DNA of 64,000 bases from Algoriphagus lacus (GCF_003583985.1 NZ_QXML01000001.1:682001-746000), one strand, 5' to 3'. Shown: positions 35,990 to 45,884, counted from the first letter of the stretch. Numbers and translations are program-made. The notes: a model not told the origin generated them from the letters alone.

Positions 35990-37342
35990 CTATACTGCTT
36001 TTGAGGTTTCCATCTGATAGATAATATCCTCGTAGTCGAGCTTATTCCAGTTTTCGGTGATCAGCGGATCGGCCATCACCTTGTTCATGATTGCTTCCTG
36101 AAGTTTGCCCTGAGCATAAGCTTCCGCATAACCCATATCAGTGAACGTCACCATCGTGTAGAGCGGAATCCACTCCTTTGGGTAGAGTTCATGAAGTTTG
36201 GCTTCAATTTTTTTGCGGAGCAAAAACTTTGGATCGGCAACTGAATCCCGCATCTCGATGAAGTTTTCCATTGCCAACTGGCAAATGGCATCGGTATCGG
36301 GCTTACGTTTTTTCTGAAATTTTTCAAAAACCAAATCCCAAGCATTGGTGCCCAGTTTTTCAATGAGTCCGTTCAGAATAAAGCAATCCTCAAAGCCGCA
36401 ATTCATGCCCTGACCATAAAAAGGTACCATGGCATGGGAAGCATCACCCAACAGGAGTGCATTTCCCTGAACCCAAGGATAGCATTCGATATTGATTAGG
36501 GCTGCTGTAGGATTTTTGAAAAACTCGTTCTTCAAATCCGGCATCAGCTGATACGCATCGTCGAAGTAAGCCCTGAAGACAGTCTCCAAGTCTTTTTCAT
36601 CCTTGATTTTGTCAAAGCAAATTTTTGAACCTTCGAAAGGAAGGAAAAGCGTACAGGTAAATGACTTATCCGGATTGGGAAGTGCAATCAACATAAATTT
36701 TCCCCTAGGCCAAATGTGCAGGGCATTTGGATCCATGGCAAACTCACCGGAAGGTGTAGCCGGAATCGTCAGTTCCTTATACCCATGCGAAATATACTCC
36801 TGCTTATAGTTAAACCGAATTTGCTTTTGCATCGCCATTCTCAGGGAGGAATAGGCTCCATCCGCTCCGATGACCACTTTTGGGTTCAGTTTCTTTTCTC
36901 CTTCGGTAGTTTCAAAGGTTACTTCATGAGTTCTGAAATCCACCTCAACACACTTATGATCGAAGTGTATTTCAGCTCCCAATCGCTCGGCTTCCTCAGC
37001 AAGCAATTGGTTGAATTTTCCTCTGGAAATGGAATAGATGGCCTGATTAGCCTTTCCGTAAGGAATAAAAGTGGTTCCTCCATGCTCATCATGGACTTTT
37101 CTTCCATACATGGGAATAGCCAAAGGCATGACCTTGTCTTTCAGCCCGACTTGCTCAAGACTTTTCCATCCCCGATGGCTAAGGGCCATGTTAATGGATC
37201 TACCAGCTTCTAAATAGGGATTTTTGCGCTTATCGGGCCGCTTGTCATATACAGACACATCCAAACCCTGGCGCTTGAGATAAATGGCCATCAGGCTTCC
37301 GATCAATCCGGCGCCCAAGATGGTGATTTCGTTTTTTTTCAT
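35990..37342 (-). CDS. kmo: kynurenine 3-monooxygenase
   Basis: 450 residues. FAD-dependent aromatic hydroxylase: dinucleotide motif GAGLIGSLMAIYLKRQG, the NADPH/FAD DG motif (VIGADGAYS), and GDASHAMVPFYGQGMNCGFED. The length and the C-terminal region match Kmo rather than salicylate-type hydroxylases. It converts L-kynurenine to 3-hydroxykynurenine. It lies 23 bp after kynU on the same strand, with HAAO upstream, making the run from kynurenine to the quinolinate precursor. The C-terminal membrane-anchoring tail seen in eukaryotic Kmo is absent. Confidence 0.93.
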   Translation of the reverse strand: MKKNEITILGAGLIGSLMAIYLKRQGLDVSVYDKRPDKRKNPYLEAGRSINMALSHRGWKSLEQVGLKDKVMPLAIPMYGRKVHDEHGGTTFIPYGKANQAIYSISRGKFNQLLAEEAERLGAEIHFDHKCVEVDFRTHEVTFETTEGEKKLNPKVVIGADGAYSSLRMAMQKQIRFNYKQEYISHGYKELTIPATPSGEFAMDPNALHIWPRGKFMLIALPNPDKSFTCTLFLPFEGSKICFDKIKDEKDLETVFRAYFDDAYQLMPDLKNEFFKNPTAALINIECYPWVQGNALLLGDASHAMVPFYGQGMNCGFEDCFILNGLIEKLGTNAWDLVFEKFQKKRKPDTDAICQLAMENFIEMRDSVADPKFLLRKKIEAKLHELYPKEWIPLYTMVTFTDMGYAEAYAQGKLQEAIMNKVMADPLITENWNKLDYEDIIYQMETSKAV

Positions 37343-37365
37343 CGGATAGGTTTATCCACGCTTCT

Positions 37366-38652
37366 TTAAGCGAATTTCTCCAGGGATTGTTCCAAAATTT
37401 TCGCAAATCGGAACACATCCAAGAAGCTGTTATACAGTGGAGTAGGGGCCAGGCGGATCACATTGGGATTTCTCCAGTCACCTACTACACCATGTTTGTA
37501 AAACTCATCGAAGACGGCTTTGCCTCCCCGATGAATCAGCAAAGATAACTGACAGCCTCTTTCTTGGGGGTTTTTGGGAGTTATTATTTCCAAAACTCCT
37601 GATTCTCCGCTGATTTGGCGGATTAGAAACTCCAGATAGCCGGTTAGTTTTTCACTTTTTTCACGGAGATTTTCTATGCCGGCTTCCTGAAAAATATCCA
37701 ATGAAGCCTGATGCGCAGCCAAGGCCAAAACATTTGTATTGGCCAATTGCCAACCGTCGGCTCCGTACATTGGAACAAAGCCTTTTTCCATTTTGAACCT
37801 CTCGCCCTCATCATGTCCCCACCAGCCTCCAAATCGGGGCAAGTCAGGCCGCTCAGCGTACCGCTCATTCACAAAAATCCCGGAAATATTCCCAGGACCT
37901 GAATTCAGGTATTTATAGCTGCACCAGGTGGCAAAATCCACATCCCAATCGTGAAGTTTCAAGACCGCATTTCCTGCGGCATGGGCCAAATCAAACCCGG
38001 CCAAAGCTCCAACAGCATGGGCAGCCTCTGTGATGGCTTTCAGATCAAAAAACTGTCCGGTGTAATATTGAATCCCGGCCATATTGACCATCGCCAAGGA
38101 TTCACCCTGTCGGTAAATTTCCTCCAGAATATCCTCTGTCCTAAGGGTGAATTCTCCCGGTCTGGGCGCCAATTCTACCAACACATCCAAGGGATCCAAT
38201 CCATGGAATTTGATCTGGGTCTCGAGCATGTATTGGTCGGAAGGGAATGCGCCCGCTTCCACAATGATTTTGTATCGCTCCTCGGTCGGCTGATAAAAAG
38301 ACACCATTAGCAGGTGGAGGTTGACCGAAAGGTTATTCATAGCCACCACCTCGTGCTCCTGGGCCCCAAGGATTTCAGCCAGGGCCGGTTTGGACTTTTT
38401 GCGGATATGATACCAGGCATCTTCCCCGTGAAAATGCCCATCCACTGCCAAATCCGCCCAGTTATTCAGTTCTTTTTCGAGGTAATCTTTGACTGATTTG
38501 GGTTGGAGGCCAAGTGAATTTCCGCAGAAGTAAATGGCTTCCCTGCCGTTTACTTTGGGAAAGTGAAATCGGGATCTGAACTTTGAAAGTGGATCTTTTG
38601 CATCCATTTCACGGGCAAAAGATTCTGAGTATTGGAATGTATTTGGGTTCAT
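37366..38652 (-). CDS. kynU: kynureninase
   Basis: 428 residues from the ATG at 38652 (MNPNTFQYSE). A longer in-frame start would run through a dispersed repeat and is rejected. Fold-type I PLP enzyme: FCGNSLGLQPK, the cofactor-contacting DLAHAAGN (Asp231, His234) and the Schiff-base Lys247 in CSYKYLNSGPG. It cleaves 3-hydroxykynurenine to 3-hydroxyanthranilate and alanine. Together with kmo and HAAO it feeds de novo NAD or tryptophan degradation. Upstream enzymes (tryptophan dioxygenase, formamidase) are not in the window. Confidence 0.94.
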   Translation of the reverse strand: MNPNTFQYSESFAREMDAKDPLSKFRSRFHFPKVNGREAIYFCGNSLGLQPKSVKDYLEKELNNWADLAVDGHFHGEDAWYHIRKKSKPALAEILGAQEHEVVAMNNLSVNLHLLMVSFYQPTEERYKIIVEAGAFPSDQYMLETQIKFHGLDPLDVLVELAPRPGEFTLRTEDILEEIYRQGESLAMVNMAGIQYYTGQFFDLKAITEAAHAVGALAGFDLAHAAGNAVLKLHDWDVDFATWCSYKYLNSGPGNISGIFVNERYAERPDLPRFGGWWGHDEGERFKMEKGFVPMYGADGWQLANTNVLALAAHQASLDIFQEAGIENLREKSEKLTGYLEFLIRQISGESGVLEIITPKNPQERGCQLSLLIHRGGKAVFDEFYKHGVVGDWRNPNVIRLAPTPLYNSFLDVFRFAKILEQSLEKFA

Positions 38653-38680
38653 GATTTTTCTTGTCAAGGGTAAATGAACT

Positions 38681-38750
38681 ACCGTCCACCGCCCTTGAAA
38701 ATATATGTTGAATTCTGATTTATCTTGCCGTCGACAGTGGACTGTTGACC
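38681..38750. repeat. dispersed repeat, second copy of the GTCGACAG type
   Basis: Contains ACCGTCCACCGC and GTCGACAGTGGACTGTTGACC, the motif set also seen at 15982-16080 after the isomerase gene. It fills the gap between kynU and the HAAO gene and stops exactly at the HAAO stop codon. No coding capacity. Confidence 0.45.
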
Positions 38751-39263
38751 TTACTTTTCCATCACCGTACCGCAGCTTTTGCAAGTCCTCCGATCCAAAC
38801 TGGACCAGAAGCGCTCCATGACCAGTGGAAGTTGGGTGACAATGTCGGTGAGTTCCACATATTCTTCGTGAAGACGCTCACCGCAGTTTTCGCAGTGCCA
38901 AATGAAGCCGTCTTTTTCTCCCGCTCTTCGGTATCGTTCGATCACTAAGCCGATGGTATTGGCCGGACGGCGGGGAGAGTGCGGAACTTTTGCGGGTAAA
39001 AGAAAGATTTCCCCTTCTTTGATTTCGATGTCTTTGGGCTTGCCGTCTTCGATGATTTTCAGGACGATGTCCCCTTCCAACTGATAGAAAAACTCCTCGC
39101 CTTCGTCGTAATGATAATCCTTTCGGCTATTGGGTCCACCTACGACCATGACGATGAAGTCATCGTTGCCTTTATAGACCTGCTGATTTCCGACTGGGGG
39201 CTTGAGCAAATGACGGTTATCGTCAATCCACTTTTTGAAATTGAAGGGTTTTGCAACGGCCAT
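38751..39263 (-). CDS. 3-hydroxyanthranilate 3,4-dioxygenase
   Basis: 170 residues. Cupin iron ligands His51, Glu57 and His95 occur at the same numbers as in the characterised Cupriavidus enzyme (segments DYHYDEGEEFF and VPHSPRRP). The C-terminal rubredoxin-like iron site is intact: Cys123, Cys126, Cys160 and Cys163. The enzyme opens the ring of 3-hydroxyanthranilate to give the semialdehyde that cyclises to quinolinate. It is the first of the three kyn genes on the minus strand and is separated from kynU by a dispersed repeat. Confidence 0.95.
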   Translation of the reverse strand: MAVAKPFNFKKWIDDNRHLLKPPVGNQQVYKGNDDFIVMVVGGPNSRKDYHYDEGEEFFYQLEGDIVLKIIEDGKPKDIEIKEGEIFLLPAKVPHSPRRPANTIGLVIERYRRAGEKDGFIWHCENCGERLHEEYVELTDIVTQLPLVMERFWSSLDRRTCKSCGTVMEK

Positions 39264-39374
39264 TTGTATCAGATTTTGGATGAATTTGATTTGTTTTAAC
39301 TCCTGAGGGGCCTAAAAGTATTAAAAAACCTGTGCTTTTTTTGGCTTATTTTGCTCAAAATCCCCTTTAAAATC

Positions 39375-40361
39375 ATGAATTTCCCCATCGCTGACTTGCA
39401 CTGTGACCTCCTATCATTTTTGGCAGTGGTACCTGGTGCAAATCCTTTTTCCAAGGAACAGATCCCTTGTGCTTTTCCCTGGATGCAGGAAGGGGGAGTG
39501 TCGATGCAGGTGATGGCGATCTACACGACCGTAGAGCCGGGAAGTATGCAGCTAGCCCTCCGGCAGGCGGAGATTTTCTCCCATCTTCTTCAAAAAGAAG
39601 AAAAAACGGTCAGATTTTTCGATTCCAAATTCCTCAAAGATCCAACTGCAGACTCACGAATCGGCATCATTGCCGCTGTGGAAAACGCGGCCGGATTCGG
39701 TCATGAAAAAGCGACTTGGCCGGAGATTTATGCCCAGTTTGACGCGCTGGTCAATAAAGTTGGGCACTTAGCCTACATCAGTCTGACCCACCATACCGGA
39801 AACCGCTTTGGCGGAGGAAATTATACAGAAGGCATCGGACTTAAAGAGGACGGAAAGCGACTCCTGGAATACATGGCCGGCAAGCGGATTCCGATTGACC
39901 TCTCTCATACTTCCGACGCATTGGCGGCGGGGATTTTGAATCACATCGACCGCCACCACCTGCCGATTCCGGTGATGGCCAGCCATTCGAATTTCCGGAC
40001 GATCTGGGATCACAAGCGAAACCTGAGTGATGAATTTGCACAGGAAATCATCCATCGGGGAGGAATCATCGGTGTGAATTTTCTGCGGGAATTTCTGGAC
40101 CGGGAAGTGCCGGAGCGGCTATTCGAGCACTTGCTCTATGGCGCCAAACTAAGCGCGGATTCCATCTGTTTTGGAGCAGATTTCTTTTACACGAAGAATT
40201 TTCCGGATAAAAGCAGACATCCCTTCTACTTCTCATTGGCCGAAAATGCCGGAAAATACCCGTCACTTTTGGAAGCCTTGAGTCATGATTTGAATGAATC
40301 CCAGCTCCGCAAACTGGCCTTTGAAAACGTTTATAATTTTTACCAAAAACTCTGGAACTGA
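39375..40361 (+). CDS. M19-family dipeptidase (second copy)
   Basis: 328 residues from the ATG at 39375; a TTG 24 bases earlier is less likely. Zinc-site segments: DLHCD, VENAAG (bridging Glu), DLSHTSD and MASHSNFR. The last region (FGADFFYTKNF) replaces the usual SDFDG-type loop with a divergent sequence. Compared with the M19 copy at 2942 this is a different subfamily, closer to those with altered substrates. Its stop overlaps the start of the next gene by one base (TGATG), indicating coupled translation. Confidence 0.85.
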   Translation: MNFPIADLHCDLLSFLAVVPGANPFSKEQIPCAFPWMQEGGVSMQVMAIYTTVEPGSMQLALRQAEIFSHLLQKEEKTVRFFDSKFLKDPTADSRIGIIAAVENAAGFGHEKATWPEIYAQFDALVNKVGHLAYISLTHHTGNRFGGGNYTEGIGLKEDGKRLLEYMAGKRIPIDLSHTSDALAAGILNHIDRHHLPIPVMASHSNFRTIWDHKRNLSDEFAQEIIHRGGIIGVNFLREFLDREVPERLFEHLLYGAKLSADSICFGADFFYTKNFPDKSRHPFYFSLAENAGKYPSLLEALSHDLNESQLRKLAFENVYNFYQKLWN

Positions 40362-40972
40362 TGTCCAGTCATCATTTCGTCAAAGAACAGCAGGAACCGG
40401 CCGTATTCATTTTGGGTACGGAAGGCCTGAGTTTCGATTCGGTTGCACCGCTTTTGGAGTGGGTGCCAACGGTCTTGGTTTGGCAGGAATGCCTGGACGA
40501 GGTCCTGAGTTGGGGTATCAAGGTCGATGTGATCCTGACCACGGAAGAGTTTCAACAGGAAAACCTCCAGCTGCTGGAGTCCCAATATCCCGTCAAGTTT
40601 CTTACTTTATTGAATGAAAAACCACTCGAAGAAGGTCTGCAATACCTTTTGGCCACCAAGCATCCGGCGGCACATTTGGTGGGTGTCTCGCATTTGACTT
40701 GTCATAATTTGGAGGAAAAGCTGAACCAGTTTGACCTGACAGTCATCGATGGAGGTTGGAAATACTATCCCGTCAAAAGTGGGAAATTCAAAAAGTGGTT
40801 TGCAGAAAGCACCATTCGACTTTTGGGAAAAGAAGGATTACCTGTGGAAATTTCCAATGAAAACGGCAAACTCATGCTTCCTCTTGTTTACCTGACACAG
40901 TTGGAGGTGCCGGAGGGGATCACTGAGATTTTTGGAACAGGGATATTTTGGGTGGGGGAGTTTGTGAATTGA
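40361..40972 (+). CDS. unrecognised protein, weakly thiamine-pyrophosphokinase-like
   Basis: 203 residues, soluble. I do not recognise it with confidence. The segment VDVILTTEEFQQENLQLLESQ and the following short strands resemble the nucleotide-binding core of thiamine pyrophosphokinase, but the conserved GDxDS motif is not there (TTEE occupies its place). The C-terminus (EISNENGKLMLP...GITEIFGTGIFWVGEF) could be the beta-sandwich domain of that fold. Coupled to the upstream M19 peptidase by a one-base overlap, so the two probably act together. Confidence 0.5.
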   Translation: MSSHHFVKEQQEPAVFILGTEGLSFDSVAPLLEWVPTVLVWQECLDEVLSWGIKVDVILTTEEFQQENLQLLESQYPVKFLTLLNEKPLEEGLQYLLATKHPAAHLVGVSHLTCHNLEEKLNQFDLTVIDGGWKYYPVKSGKFKKWFAESTIRLLGKEGLPVEISNENGKLMLPLVYLTQLEVPEGITEIFGTGIFWVGEFVN

Positions 40973-41084
40973 AAAACTGGAAGATTGAAAAATTTGAAAA
41001 TTTCAGGACTCCTGTCGATTAAAAATTGTATGGAGCTTAAAATCTTACTTGATCTCGTAAATCGTACTTCGTAAATCAAAAATA

Positions 41085-41106
41085 AAGGAAGGCTCTCACC
41101 TTCCTT
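41085..41106. terminator. intrinsic terminator between convergent genes
   Basis: An 8-bp stem AAGGAAGG / CCTTCCTT with a 6-base loop followed by TTTA on the plus strand; it can serve the 40361 gene and, in reverse, the nitroreductase gene. Confidence 0.65.
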
Positions 41107-41149
41107 TTTACATTCCTTATTAAGATCGCTTCCTACCTCGCGATGAGGA

Positions 41150-41758
41150 CTACTCCCTAATCCACCCCACTTTATCGGCAATCGGCTGGCGCTTGCCTTC
41201 CGGCCAGTTATCGGTAGCTGGCTTTGCGACGTAGAAGAATCCCATCAGCATATCCTCCCCTTCCAGTCCGAAATCTTCTCTAGCTTCGCCCCAGAATGTT
41301 GGTCCGCCGGTACCCCAGTAGCATGCCAAACCGTGCGCACAGGCAGTTAAGTACATGTTTTGAACAGCCATGGCTGTGGCGGCGATTTCTTCCATCACCG
41401 GAATGCCCGAACCCTCCGTTCGCTTCATCAGAATGGCAATCACGTGAGAAGCTTTCAATGGCTGTTCCTTGAATTTCTGGTAGGTGGCCTCGATGAAAGG
41501 GGTTCCGTTTTTCTCAGCCCGCATTTTATACATCTCCGCTTGGTAATCCGCGAATTTCTTCAAGCCTGCACCGGTGTAGACGATGAATCTCCAAGGTTGA
41601 GTGACTTTGTGAGTCGGTGCCCAGTTGGCATTTTCCAGAATTTCCTCGATGATGGAGTCATCTACAGGATCATTTTCTTTGAATTGGGCGACAAACATGG
41701 ATCGACGTCCACGGATGATTTTGGTTACTTCTTCGGTATTGAAATCGGGTCTTTGCAT
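41150..41758 (-). CDS. nitroreductase-family protein (FMN)
   Basis: 202 residues. The N-terminal RGRRSMFVAQF motif binds the FMN phosphate, the helix NANWAPTHKVTQPWRF follows, and the C-terminal YWGTGGPTFWGE loop lies near the flavin. Family members use NAD(P)H to reduce quinones, nitro compounds or other electrophiles. Monocistronic. The natural substrate is unknown. Confidence 0.9.
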   Translation of the reverse strand: MQRPDFNTEEVTKIIRGRRSMFVAQFKENDPVDDSIIEEILENANWAPTHKVTQPWRFIVYTGAGLKKFADYQAEMYKMRAEKNGTPFIEATYQKFKEQPLKASHVIAILMKRTEGSGIPVMEEIAATAMAVQNMYLTACAHGLACYWGTGGPTFWGEAREDFGLEGEDMLMGFFYVAKPATDNWPEGKRQPIADKVGWIRE

Positions 41759-41819
41759 TATTTCTGATTTTTACATTCAAGTAAATTCTTCCTTGTTTTT
41801 GTTCCTTTAGCCACAAATA

Positions 41820-43337
41820 TTATTTCAACATGCCCTCCAAAAACTTCCGCACATCTATCGCCAACGCGTCAAAATCTTCCTGTCTGTTGTACATCATATG
41901 GCCAGCTTCATAATAAGTCATTTGAATCCTTTCCTGTGGGAAGTCATGTCGTGCAAAGGTGTATTCCGCATCAAAAAAGGGAGTGATCAGATCGTAATAC
42001 CCGTTGGCAACCAAGACTTGAAGTTTGGTATTGCGGTGCATAGCTTCGCTCAAAGACCTTGCTGTGCTCACATAAGTCGGTTCCCAATAAGCCCCATCCG
42101 GCACAGGCTTCCAGTTCCAGCTCCCTCCCATTCCCTCGGCTGAGGTAAAGTAAGGCCTGTCCAGATTCACCTTTAACTCCCGCATCAGGTAATCGTTGAA
42201 TACAGCCGTGTAGGCCGAGCCAGTCATATAGCTCGCTGGATCACCCAAGACCGGTCCTTCTGCGATTTTGTCTGTTTCCTCTGCCAGATATCTTCCATCC
42301 AGAGTCCCTATGGCTTTCCCTTCTTCACGCAGCAGCTCTTTTTTGAACCGGTGCATCAGGATCTGATTGTCGGAGTGAAGGATGTAATTCTTATCCAGAC
42401 CGGTGAAATAGGCCAGTTTTTCGGCGATTGCCTCTTTCTGGGCCGGGGTTTGTTTTTCCCCGAGGTAAAGCGACTTCAAATAATCCCCATATGCGAAATC
42501 CCGCGCTTCCTGCACAAAAACTTCCAGGGTTTTACCTTGCCCGGCTTTGCCATGATACCACGCAGTCACAGCCTGAGAAGGTAGGTAGGTAAAAAAGGAG
42601 GTCAGGTTATCCGCCCAACTCGAGGATCCTGCATAATCCAAAGCCTGAGAAATCAGGATAATTCCATTCAGGGCCATGCTTTGGCCTCCGCCTTCCAAAA
42701 CTTCGGCTACTTTGGCCGCTCGAGTGGTGCCAAAGCTTTCTCCTGCCATGAATTTTGGAGCTTGCCAGCGACCGTTTTTAGTCACCCATAGGCGCATAAA
42801 CTGGGCAATGGATTCCGCATCTTGATTCAATCCCCAGAAATCGGATGTTTTCCCGACTCCTTCGACTTGGCTAAATCCCGTCCCGATGGGATCGATAAAC
42901 ACCAAATCAGTCAAGTCCAGTAAGGCCTGGTTGTTTTCCACAAATTTGTATGGCGCTGCACCGTCATCGGTTTTGGCTTCTGAATCTGTCTTGACCACCT
43001 TGGGACCAAAGAATCCCATGTGCAGCCAAACGGACGCCGAGCCAGGCCCTCCGTTGAAAATGAAAAGTACCGGTCTTTTGGAAGAGTCGACGCCTTCCCG
43101 GAGGTAGCTCGTTGACCACATCGATCCTGTTACTTCCCCTTTGCTGTTCTTGAGAAAGGTCTCTCCGACAATGGCCTTGAAGCTGATTTTTTGCCCGTTA
43201 AAGGTGCCGGTATGTACCGATTCAAACTTTTGAGGTTCCCGAGGGACCCATTTTGTTTCGCTTTTTTCCTCTTGGGAAAATGAGATTCCCGTTGAAAGCA
43301 AGAACACTAAAATTGGAAATAGGAAAAGTCTTTTCAT
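41820..43337 (-). CDS. secreted S10 serine carboxypeptidase-like protein
   Basis: 505 residues with a signal peptide (ending GISFSQ). S10 family features: FNGGPGSASVWLHMGFFGPK (oxyanion), Ser201 in GESFGTTRA, and the C-terminal catalytic His in YYEAGHMMYNR with an Asp in GYYDLITPF. Bacterial S10 proteins are probable periplasmic carboxypeptidases with acidic pH preference. It is separated by 113 bases from the TonB receptor gene on the same strand. Confidence 0.88.
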   Translation of the reverse strand: MKRLFLFPILVFLLSTGISFSQEEKSETKWVPREPQKFESVHTGTFNGQKISFKAIVGETFLKNSKGEVTGSMWSTSYLREGVDSSKRPVLFIFNGGPGSASVWLHMGFFGPKVVKTDSEAKTDDGAAPYKFVENNQALLDLTDLVFIDPIGTGFSQVEGVGKTSDFWGLNQDAESIAQFMRLWVTKNGRWQAPKFMAGESFGTTRAAKVAEVLEGGGQSMALNGIILISQALDYAGSSSWADNLTSFFTYLPSQAVTAWYHGKAGQGKTLEVFVQEARDFAYGDYLKSLYLGEKQTPAQKEAIAEKLAYFTGLDKNYILHSDNQILMHRFKKELLREEGKAIGTLDGRYLAEETDKIAEGPVLGDPASYMTGSAYTAVFNDYLMRELKVNLDRPYFTSAEGMGGSWNWKPVPDGAYWEPTYVSTARSLSEAMHRNTKLQVLVANGYYDLITPFFDAEYTFARHDFPQERIQMTYYEAGHMMYNRQEDFDALAIDVRKFLEGMLK

Positions 43338-43450
43338 AACGGCTGTTGAATGTGAAAGAAGGTGGTCTAACCATCTTCTGAGATAGGTCAGGATTAATTT
43401 CCGAACTCGTTCTTTGGGTAGGCTAATATCTTGTGTCTTTAAACTAATAT

Positions 43451-45688
43451 CTAGTAATTAAATCCCACTTTAATTCCCCCATACCAATTTCGAGTCGGTG
43501 CCGGCTGATAGAATCTTCCACCGAAAGCATTCAGGTCATTTCCGAGCGAGTAGCTTTCATCCAGCAAATTGTCCACGCCGGCAAAAGCCTCCAGATCCCA
43601 GTTCCCAAAGGTTCGGGCGTAGCCAAATCGCAGATTGACCAGATCGTAAGCCTCTTGATACACCGTATTGGCATCATTCAGCGGAAGTTTGTCTGTAAAC
43701 TGATGAGTAAAATTGAAGTAGAAACCAATTGAGGTTCTCAAGTCCAATCGGCTTACCAGGTTGTGAGGAGGGACACCAGTCAGGTCATTTCCTGAAAAAT
43801 CATTGGTCTGCTTCGCATAATCCACAAACTTGAAAAACTGACCCGTGTAGGCAGTTCCGATCAAGAGGTCTTTGATAAACCCGCCGGAGTTTCTCAAAAT
43901 GGCATAATCCACAGCAGCTTCGATTCCCTTTTGATCAGTCGAACCAGCATTGCGGAAGAGCACCACGCCGTTTTCATTGGTGTAAGTCGTAATGGTCTCG
44001 TTTAATTTGAGGTAATAAGCAGTCAAATCCACATTTAGCCGCGCTAGGCCAAGACGATAGCCGACTTCATAATTGACTCCTTTTTCCGCTTCCAAATCAA
44101 GATTTAGACTTCCCTCATTGGTGCGGACTTCGTCTATGGTGGGAGGTGAAAATCCGCTGCTGAGCGATCCATAGACTGAACTGAAGGAATTGAGCTTGTA
44201 ATTCAACGCAACCCGCGGCACTACGATTGGGTCAAAGGTTCGAGTCTGAAGTCCTGTCGGTCCTCCGGTGGCATCGATCTGTCGGTCCACTTCATACCCG
44301 GAGAAGTTTTCACTCAAGCCGAGGGTGAAAAGCATTTTGGTACTCAGATTCCATTCTGCCTGCTGGAAAAAGAATCCCTGGTAGGCTCTCAGCTTGTCAG
44401 AAAATCGTACCGTATCCGCGACTCCAGCCCGGTTCCCAAAGTTCTGCGCATCGGTCAAGCCATTTTGGTACTCCGCTCCCGCGATCAGACGAAGGGCTTT
44501 ACCAGCCAATTTTCCGTCATGGACAAACTTTGTTCTAAGGCCGTACCCAAAGCCCAGTTCCTTTTTGTAATCCAGGATGAAGGGATTTTCAAAGTTGTTG
44601 GTGTTGAGGTAAATCGTTGTGTTGTTGCTGGTTTTTTCCGAAAACCGATACAAATGCCCGAGTGAAAGCAATACTGCCTGCTGGGAAATGGAGCTGTTTT
44701 GAGCAACAGAACCCGGTCGTGCCTGACGTGGATTTTCGGCAACTTGGGCAGCATTCAGTGCGCCGGGAATTTGGTAATCCAGATCGGAAATCAACAGTTG
44801 GGTTCGGATTTCCTGCTTTTCTGAAACCGGAAAAAACCCTCCCAATTGAAATACCTGACGATCCACCGCAGAATGGTCCCGATAGCCATCGGATTTTTGA
44901 CTGACGAAGGAGGCTTCGATTCCGCCATCGCCGACTTGCTGGGAAAGGCCCAGTCTGAATCGACTCAATCCAAAATCTCCCGCCAGGTAATCGGTGGAAA
45001 TTCGGTTTCCGGAGATTTCAGGCTGGCTGAACAGGGAAATTGCTCCGCCGTTTCCGGCGCCATAGATGCTTCCTGAGGGACCTTTGACTACTTCGGAAGT
45101 TTTGATGTTGGCAAGGTCAAGGAGATTGAGCGCGGTGGTTCCATCCGGAGAAGTGAAAGGCACCTCGTTCCAGTAGACTTTCACATTTCTCACTCCAAAC
45201 GGAGACCGAAGGGAGCTTCCCCGGATCGACACGCGGTAGCTGGCCGGAGCCCGTTCTTCAATTCGGATTCCTGGTTTGGTATTAAATGCATTGACGGGGG
45301 AGGTTTCGTTGAAGCGATTGAAATCCCGCTCCGAAACCTGAACAATGGCAGCTGATTGTTCCAAAAGCGGTCTTTCGCTTTCAAAAGCGGAAACGGTCAC
45401 TGTCCCAAGATTGAAAATGGTCGGGTTGAGTTTCACCTCATACTCCCCCGGTCCATATTCCTCTTCTCTGCTTTCATACCCTTCCAGCGCAAAAGAAACT
45501 CGGATCGGTTCACTGCCGGGAATGGCGATAATTCCGGAGGAATTGGTGCGTAGGATTTTGTCTTTTCCGGCTTTTACCCGAACGTTTTCCAAGGGAATAC
45601 CTGAAACCTGATCGGTGATTTTAAACTGGATTTGGGCTTGAAGCCCGAAACTGATTATAAGGAATAACAGGGTAAGTGTCTTTTTCAT
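43451..45688 (-). CDS. TonB-dependent receptor
   Basis: 745 residues. Signal peptide ends FGLQAQ. A short carboxypeptidase-regulatory-like beta domain (ITDQVSGIPLENVRV) is followed by the plug (NTKPGIRIEERAPASYRVSIRGSS, VKVYWNEVPFTSPDGTTALN, GPSGSIYGAGNGGAI) and a 22-strand type barrel ending in an aromatic residue (VGFNY), as required for insertion by BamA. This subfamily resembles Fe(III)-siderophore or copper receptors, though the ligand is undetermined. No TonB box is distinct. The divergent cytochrome gene lies on the other side of a 233-bp region with an inverted repeat. Confidence 0.9.
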   Translation of the reverse strand: MKKTLTLLFLIISFGLQAQIQFKITDQVSGIPLENVRVKAGKDKILRTNSSGIIAIPGSEPIRVSFALEGYESREEEYGPGEYEVKLNPTIFNLGTVTVSAFESERPLLEQSAAIVQVSERDFNRFNETSPVNAFNTKPGIRIEERAPASYRVSIRGSSLRSPFGVRNVKVYWNEVPFTSPDGTTALNLLDLANIKTSEVVKGPSGSIYGAGNGGAISLFSQPEISGNRISTDYLAGDFGLSRFRLGLSQQVGDGGIEASFVSQKSDGYRDHSAVDRQVFQLGGFFPVSEKQEIRTQLLISDLDYQIPGALNAAQVAENPRQARPGSVAQNSSISQQAVLLSLGHLYRFSEKTSNNTTIYLNTNNFENPFILDYKKELGFGYGLRTKFVHDGKLAGKALRLIAGAEYQNGLTDAQNFGNRAGVADTVRFSDKLRAYQGFFFQQAEWNLSTKMLFTLGLSENFSGYEVDRQIDATGGPTGLQTRTFDPIVVPRVALNYKLNSFSSVYGSLSSGFSPPTIDEVRTNEGSLNLDLEAEKGVNYEVGYRLGLARLNVDLTAYYLKLNETITTYTNENGVVLFRNAGSTDQKGIEAAVDYAILRNSGGFIKDLLIGTAYTGQFFKFVDYAKQTNDFSGNDLTGVPPHNLVSRLDLRTSIGFYFNFTHQFTDKLPLNDANTVYQEAYDLVNLRFGYARTFGNWDLEAFAGVDNLLDESYSLGNDLNAFGGRFYQPAPTRNWYGGIKVGFNY

Positions 45689-45843
45689 GCAGGAAAATTA
45701 AGAGGAAACTTGCAGACAAAAGCCAGAAACACTCTTAATGGTTTCTTTTTGCTCTTTAGGAATAAAAGGTTTTTGGATTATCCACTCCAAAGATATAGAA
45801 AGCTCGATGGTCTGGTTTTGAGAATTCGATTTAAAAAGATAAT

Positions 45844-45884
45844 TTCTGTGAAATTTTCTATGGAAAGAATCAAATTTCACAGAA
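45844..45884. promoter_or_regulatory. perfect 13-bp inverted repeat in a divergent promoter region
   Basis: TTCTGTGAAATTT at 45844-45856 and its exact complement AAATTTCACAGAA at 45872-45884, 15 bases apart. It lies about 38 bases before the PVC-cytochrome start, between divergent genes, and lacks a T-run, so an operator for a dimeric regulator is more likely than a terminator. Confidence 0.5.
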
